NCBI GenBank assembly: GCA_005406025.1
Contig: BGZK01000018.1
Span: 310,001 to 374,000 of the forward strand
From: Eumeta japonica
Taxonomy: Eukaryota > Arthropoda > Insecta > Lepidoptera > Psychidae
DNA length: 64,000 nucleotides
Direction: 5' to 3'
Within the stretch, counting starts at the first letter, position 1. Each line of letters begins with the position of its first letter. Under the pieces are notes generated by a model. That model had not been told where the DNA came from. It searched no databases and saw nothing but the letters and a program-made list of their open reading frames with translations. The position numbers were made by a program, and so were the translations under genes. Shown in pieces: positions 62,301-64,000 of the stretch.

Positions 62301-63977
62301 ACTTTATACACTCAGATTTTCAACTATTTCGGTCTCTTCAGAATTCTTTACGTAGTGTTAGGTTAAAATTAAGAGAGGACTGTCAAAACTCACACATGCA
62401 CACACACACACACACATATATATATAATAATTGAATGTAAAAAATATGATGAAAACTTATCTTGAATTTGTAGATAAAATATGAAAACACTTTTTCCCCG
62501 ACCTAATTTAATGGAAAGAATTGGTCTTGATGTGGAATTTGAATACAATTTTTGATGCATTTTTTTCAAATTTTACCCAACAAAGGTGAATCAAAAAGGA
62601 ATAGTATGATTATAGTGGTATTTATGTACGTGGGCATACATGTATTTTCATAATTACACTAATTTGATAAATAGGAAGTTAGAAGTGCTTTGAATATCTA
62701 TTTTCTATAGGCTGACATCACAACAAATTGAATATTGCACCTTCTAGAGGTCATAAAGTCATGAATTAAAACAAAGAATTTTTAACGATGCCGTGTTGGG
62801 TATCAAATAAAAGGATTTAATTAGCATAAACATTATTATTCACAAAAAAGGTGGTAACCTTATTCAAGAGTAATAAGAAATTAAGCTTATTATAGCATTT
62901 GCTATAAGTGACAAAATGCATATTGTATAATATTGACTTTATACCATAATTGCATTGCATGATTGCATAATATACCATACCTCATACATATTTTCTGAGT
63001 TAATTTCTTCTTCCATTGTATTACTTTTTGTATCTTTAATATCCAAAGAATCAAAGGTGACTTTTTTCCTGAAAGGCAAACTCGATGTTGAGACTTCAGG
63101 TGTAATAGGGTTTGAAACTTTTAGACCTGTCATTTTCATTGTAATATTTTCTTGGTTTTCTTCTAAGTCATTTTCATTATTGTATTCTGTATCGACTAGA
63201 AATAAATTCGTAGTTAATTATTGTATTTAACCAGAAAAACCCCTTTATTTTTTTCTGGTTAAAAATAAGAAGTAATTTAATTGGTAAAAGATCACAAACA
63301 CAATAGGAAAAAAACTTACCATCACTTTCTTCATTTTCATTTTTCATTTCTGATACATCAACAGATTTTCTGCGTTTTGCCACCAACATAAGGCGTAAGT
63401 CATTATAATGTAATTTATTAGAAGCATCTTCCTCATTAATATTTCTGGTTGAATTTTCTGGTTTATGTCGAAAGCTTTTTCCAAAACGAGGATTACTTTT
63501 ATCTATTCTTGGAATTTCAATTTTTCTTGACACTTGGTCTACACCACTCCCCAAATTTTTGAAACGGTCAGAAAGAGAAATAGAAGTCTTTTGTACGGCT
63601 ATTTCGTCATTATGATACAAATTAAAAGAATGCTTTTCATTAGGTATTGACACAGCGGGGCCCACAAAGACTGGTTGATTGGCAGGAATAGCCCAAGCAT
63701 TTTGATTAAAGTGAACTTCAGGGAAATTATAAGAAAACTGATTTGATATTGGATGGGCTAAATAATTTGGGAAAGTAACATTTCCGAATGTAGACCAGGG
63801 ATAAGGATTTCTACTAAACTTGTTGTTAATAATTTGTTTATTGTACACATGTGATGAACTAGGAGATTCTAGTGAATATTGACTTTTTGAGGGTGGTACT
63901 TGAGGTTCAGGGTAATTATGACTAAACTGAATAGACCGTTTAAATACATCACATATTGTTTTCTTCTCTTTATGTTT
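41219..63977 (-). CDS. SWT1: SWT1-like nuclear RNA endonuclease, 14 exons, N-terminus outside window
   Basis: SWT1 is a PIN-domain RNA endonuclease that clears defective mRNPs in the nucleus. Exons, right to left: 63977-63320, 63195-62981, 61211-61055, 60978-60820, 60213-60110, 53839-52427, 51290-51134, 49020-48941, 48859-48703, 48628-48558, 47695-46956, 44665-44543, 44468-44361, 41300-41219. All 13 introns have GT/AG ends and every junction keeps the frame, giving 1407 residues plus a stop (TAA 41221-41219). The PIN domain (about 320-450) has acidic residues D326 (VVDTCVLLSN), E358 (HDEL), D414/D415 (DDDILNCC) and D437 (LLTNDENL). Residues about 460-880 are Asn/Lys/Ser-rich and probably disordered. 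PPPWTL near the start of exon 51290 and the helical segments after it match the SWT1 C-terminal half. It is longer than the roughly 900-residue human protein. Introns hold many transposons. Confidence 0.85.
42603..42890 (+). repeat. Dispersed lepidopteran repeat with (CCGT)n
   Basis: GGTTCCGAGCTAAATTGGCA, then CATGTCCGTCCGTCCGTCCG with TCTGTATTCACAG is the start of a very common lepidopteran repeat. A copy in the other orientation is at 57298-57933. Inside the last intron of the SWT1-like gene. Confidence 0.55.
44361..44468 (-). CDS. SWT1: SWT1-like gene, penultimate exon
   Basis: Encodes QRDSDDADKDVQSLIHKVIL and KNLSSEREQSLTYR. Donor CTACAG/GTTACC is weaker than the others, but the phase fits. 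Confidence 0.7.
44543..44665 (-). CDS. SWT1: SWT1-like gene, 123-bp exon
   Basis: Encodes QEILKEIKQTSVLSLHRKQE and an amphipathic helix to GYLK. Splice sites AATTTACAG and AAAAAC/GTAAG are good. Confidence 0.75.
45380..46195 (+). mobile_element. Decayed mariner fragment (fourth lineage) in SWT1 intron
   Basis: Plus-strand landmarks in order: RGNFDDEAKTGRPSTVTT, TYGALVRTGIESGVTQITIH, DDETWLFNYQPETK (first catalytic block), HHNNAEPHTSARTLDFF where the second catalytic Asp reads Asn, and PDLAP-stop-DFYLF (third block). Several frameshifts. The 3' end runs into a perfect-looking hairpin. Confidence 0.8.
46167..46213. repeat. Hairpin at the end of the mariner fragment
   Basis: AGATGTACTGGCTATATAAT and its inverse ending TATATAGCCAGTGCATCT form arms of about 20 bp with one mismatch, loop of a few bases. 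Confidence 0.7.
46956..47695 (-). CDS. SWT1: SWT1-like gene, 740-bp exon
   Basis: Encodes a polar, partly acidic region (LDEEGGYLDEEYESEFSDEF) ending in a helix FLREIKETFLQVHTY. Two donors compete: CAA/GTACAC at 46969 and TATTG/GTATGT at 46955. Only the second keeps the next exon in frame. Confidence 0.75.
48558..48628 (-). CDS. SWT1: SWT1-like gene, 71-bp exon
   Basis: Short Ser/Asn-rich exon (INQTNQSFSSITSNNLSSTD). Phase fits both neighbours; it might be alternatively used. Confidence 0.65.
48703..48859 (-). CDS. SWT1: SWT1-like gene, 157-bp exon
   Basis: Encodes VIHTNCEDIAVAKASLYKLL and an acidic, Met-rich end (GLDDMLNMSNRS). Helical. Confidence 0.75.
48941..49020 (-). CDS. SWT1: SWT1-like gene, 80-bp exon
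   Basis: Encodes KISTSLNPEQFMKLFNYGFN and LVDALS. Both junctions are in phase; splice sites TTTTTCAG and AGT/GTAAG are good. Confidence 0.75.
49130..49821 (-). mobile_element. Truncated mariner derivative (fifth lineage, copy B)
   Basis: Reading the minus strand, the right end TTAGGTCAGGGAAAAGG (49821, TA at 49822-49823) matches the terminal repeat of the copy at 61474-62506. Parts 49555-49720 and 49260-49440 correspond to about 61590-61690 and 62200-62395 of that copy, so the middle is deleted. A (TATG/TA)n microsatellite at 49170-49212 sits where the other copy has (CA)n(TA)n. The 3' terminal repeat was not found. Confidence 0.65.
49904..50230 (+). repeat. Composite dispersed repeat, copy 2
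   Basis: Starts CTAGCTTTTGCCCGCGGCTC and shares the block TTAGTGAGCATTTACGTCC...CAAGTCAATCAAACCTATAG with 30520-30615. Ends in GTGAGTCAGTCAGTCAGT. Confidence 0.6.
50545..50980. mobile_element. pogo/Tigger-type MITE
   Basis: The 436-bp element is flanked by TA (50543-50544 and 50981-50982). Ends CAGTGGAATCTCAATAACTT and, from the right, CAGTGGAATCTCAATAACTC are inverted, with further inverted words (GTTAAGTCGAAAACTCGTTA) inside. No coding capacity. Lies in an intron of the SWT1-like gene. Confidence 0.85.
51134..51290 (-). CDS. SWT1: SWT1-like gene, PPPWTL exon
   Basis: Encodes NKLLPPPWTLHEAAQCIKVK and a helical LSFLLLKISDKI. PPWTL is a hallmark of the SWT1 C-terminal half. Confidence 0.85.
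51291..52426 (-). other. SWT1-like intron, AT-rich with degenerate pyrimidine tract
   Basis: The 51650-51800 tract is built from words like TTCTTGATTCTAATTTTGAT. Otherwise nothing recognised. Confidence 0.5.
52427..53839 (-). CDS. SWT1: SWT1-like gene, large exon: end of PIN domain plus disordered insert
   Basis: Begins ILLTNDENLIIKSSICGIQS, the last PIN catalytic block, then KNMKKYLSGKEPERTFLPAP. About 400 residues of Asn/Lys/Thr/Ser-rich sequence follow, then a conserved-looking CDEWLSRYVQIMEEVLTQIL at the end, the start of the C-terminal helical region. Plus-strand open stretches inside this exon (52881-53273) are antisense shadows. Confidence 0.85.
54500..54811 (-). pseudogene. N-terminal HTH (DUF4817-like) of a deleted transposase
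   Basis: The frame from ATG 54811 reads MSLSHQYTSREYAEMHLIYG, then CGGIARRAAALYRERFPRAR and LDEIEDDPSTSVRAIRAI. The EYA-MHLIYGEC---ARRAA-LY-ERFP pattern is the helix-turn-helix DUF4817 found at the N-terminus of insect IS630/Tc1-type transposases. It ends a few codons inside the terminal repeat, where the DDE domain should follow. About 100 of an expected several hundred residues remain. Confidence 0.75.
54995..55204. repeat. Nested GC-rich palindrome inside the long-TIR element
   Basis: CTATAGCTCGACCACAACTT then GCGGCGCCTTAGGTAGGGGC is mirrored from 55204 as CTATAGCTCGATCACTCTAA, ACTTGCGCGCCTTAGGTACG. Arms are about 50 bp with small gaps. It may be a second MITE nested in the first, or a structured promoter region. 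Confidence 0.7.
56440..57040 (+). repeat. Degenerate tandem array, about 115-bp unit, about five copies
   Basis: A word like GAACAACATATCCTAGTCAT...AAACTTATAGGAATTGTCTT recurs near 56507, 56614, 56737, 56857 and 56967, with TTGGCTTTC-AGTCTGATG between. Spacing is 107-123 bp. No coding frame spans it. Lies in the large PIN-domain intron of the SWT1-like gene. Confidence 0.65.
57298..57933 (-). repeat. Dispersed lepidopteran repeat, second copy
   Basis: Starts AAAAACCGAGCAAGTGCGTG with TCGGACCACACG and ends GAACGAACGGGCATAATGAA...GGAACCCTAAAA. This is the complete outline of the repeat whose other end is seen at 42603. Confidence 0.6.
57935..58787 (-). other. SWT1-like intron, AT-rich
   Basis: Nothing recognised. 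Confidence 0.5.
58790..60078 (-). mobile_element. Nearly full-length mariner (copy 2) in SWT1 intron
   Basis: The 1289-bp element is flanked by TA (58788-58789, 60079-60080), with inverted ends TTAGGAGTATAAATAAGTTT and TTAGGAGTAAAAAATAAGTT. The minus-strand transposase starts MSKFKPNKRHWRELLIYFFD at 59906. The DDE blocks appear as GDEK (near 59460), LLYDSS (second block, usual HDNARPH altered) and SPDIAPSDYHLL (third block); the family spacing between the last two Asp is 34. A TGA near 59819, a shift in the T6 run near 59490 and others make it inactive. Same family as 1-590, same strand as the host gene. Confidence 0.9.
60110..60213 (-). CDS. SWT1: SWT1-like gene, PIN exon with third acidic cluster
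   Basis: Encodes AEDRNINCPKEDDDILNCCL, matching the DDR(I/V)L-CC segment of the family. Lies only about 30 bp from the right end of a mariner insertion (60078), with the donor at 60109-60108. Confidence 0.85.
60820..60978 (-). CDS. SWT1: SWT1-like gene, PIN exon with catalytic Glu
   Basis: Encodes MMIPYRVHDELESQ, the conserved IPY-V--EL segment of SWT1-type PIN domains, then RARRYISKEL. Three overlapping donors exist at 60825-60815; only GTAGTAG/GTAGG (GT at 60819) keeps the next exon in frame. Confidence 0.85.
61055..61211 (-). CDS. SWT1: SWT1-like gene, PIN exon with first catalytic Asp
   Basis: Encodes DMDLHGTLPQIDVTPLKRLS then WFIVVDTCVLLSNLFFVNML. VVDT-VLLSN is the first strand and helix of a PIN domain; the Asp coordinates metal. 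Confidence 0.85.
61474..62506 (+). mobile_element. Mariner, internally decayed (fifth lineage, copy A)
   Basis: Ends: TTAAGTCAAGGAAAATTTTT (after TA, 61474) and, from 62506 inward, TTAGGTCGGGGAAAAAGTGT. Transposase remnants on the plus strand: DIAEKLRTDYKTILTHLKKA, CGFFNHVNVRPHTSLATQ (second catalytic block, Asp changed) and, in another frame, a FHLFRSLQNSLR-like end near 62330. A (CA)n(TA)n microsatellite is at 62396-62428. At 1033 bp it is about 250 bp short of the family length. Confidence 0.75.
62507..62980 (-). other. SWT1-like intron, AT-rich
   Basis: Nothing recognised apart from the end of the neighbouring exon. Confidence 0.5.
62981..63195 (-). CDS. SWT1: SWT1-like gene, exon 2 of the visible set
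   Basis: Encodes acidic, low-complexity sequence including PFRKKVTFDSLDIKD. RKKVTF resembles an RVxF-type docking site for protein phosphatase 1; this is only a motif match. Ends TATGAG/GTATGG. Confidence 0.75.
63320..63977 (-). CDS. SWT1: SWT1-like gene, first exon visible
   Basis: The acceptor TTTATTACAG precedes 63977, so this is an internal exon and the true start lies beyond the right edge. It encodes about 219 residues, KHKEKKTICDVFKRSI onward, rich in P, S, N and aromatic residues, with a basic end (LMLVAKRRKSVDVSEM). Likely disordered. Donor GATG/GTAAG at 63319. Confidence 0.75.
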
Positions 63978-64000
63978 CTGTAATAAATAAATGCCCATAA

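Overview
The window is AT-rich eukaryotic DNA, most likely from a moth or butterfly. The case rests on split genes with GT/AG introns, several decayed mariner lineages of the kind common in Lepidoptera, lepidopteran-type SINE and LINE tails, and two copies of the dispersed repeat that carries ACGGACGGACGGA runs. No prokaryotic features, tRNA, rRNA or CRISPR array were seen. All similarity statements come from reading translations by eye; no database search was run.

Layout: 1-590 is the end of a mariner element. 3.0-4.5 kb holds three exon-like pieces of unrelated genes: a short-chain dehydrogenase exon with a stop, a probable first exon of an RNF181-type E3 ligase, and an unidentified broken exon. 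6-14 kb is non-coding with old repeats and a striking 588-bp palindrome (13107-13694). 15.5-16.7 kb is a broken copy of a plus-strand RNA virus SF1 helicase, an endogenous viral element. 18-30 kb is repeats: mariner copies, a LINE tail, a probable SINE and a hAT-like foldback element at 23302-24139.

31.1-36.9 kb holds two exons of a small gene (+) encoding a 69-residue hydrophobic protein. Its 5.5-kb intron contains a nearly whole pogo-type transposon (32579-35395) with terminal repeats, subterminal motif copies and a transposase gene carrying a C-terminal PHD-like finger, broken by three apparent frameshifts.

41.2-64 kb is dominated by one large minus-strand gene, reconstructed here as 14 phase-consistent coding exons (1407 residues in the window, N-terminus beyond the right edge). 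It has a PIN nuclease domain split over four exons, a long disordered insert and a helical C-terminal half beginning near a PPPWTL motif; this matches SWT1, a nuclear RNA endonuclease. Its introns hold at least four mariner copies or fragments, a pogo-type MITE, a 1.6-kb element with 285-bp inverted repeats that keeps only the DNA-binding start of a transposase, and a degenerate tandem array.
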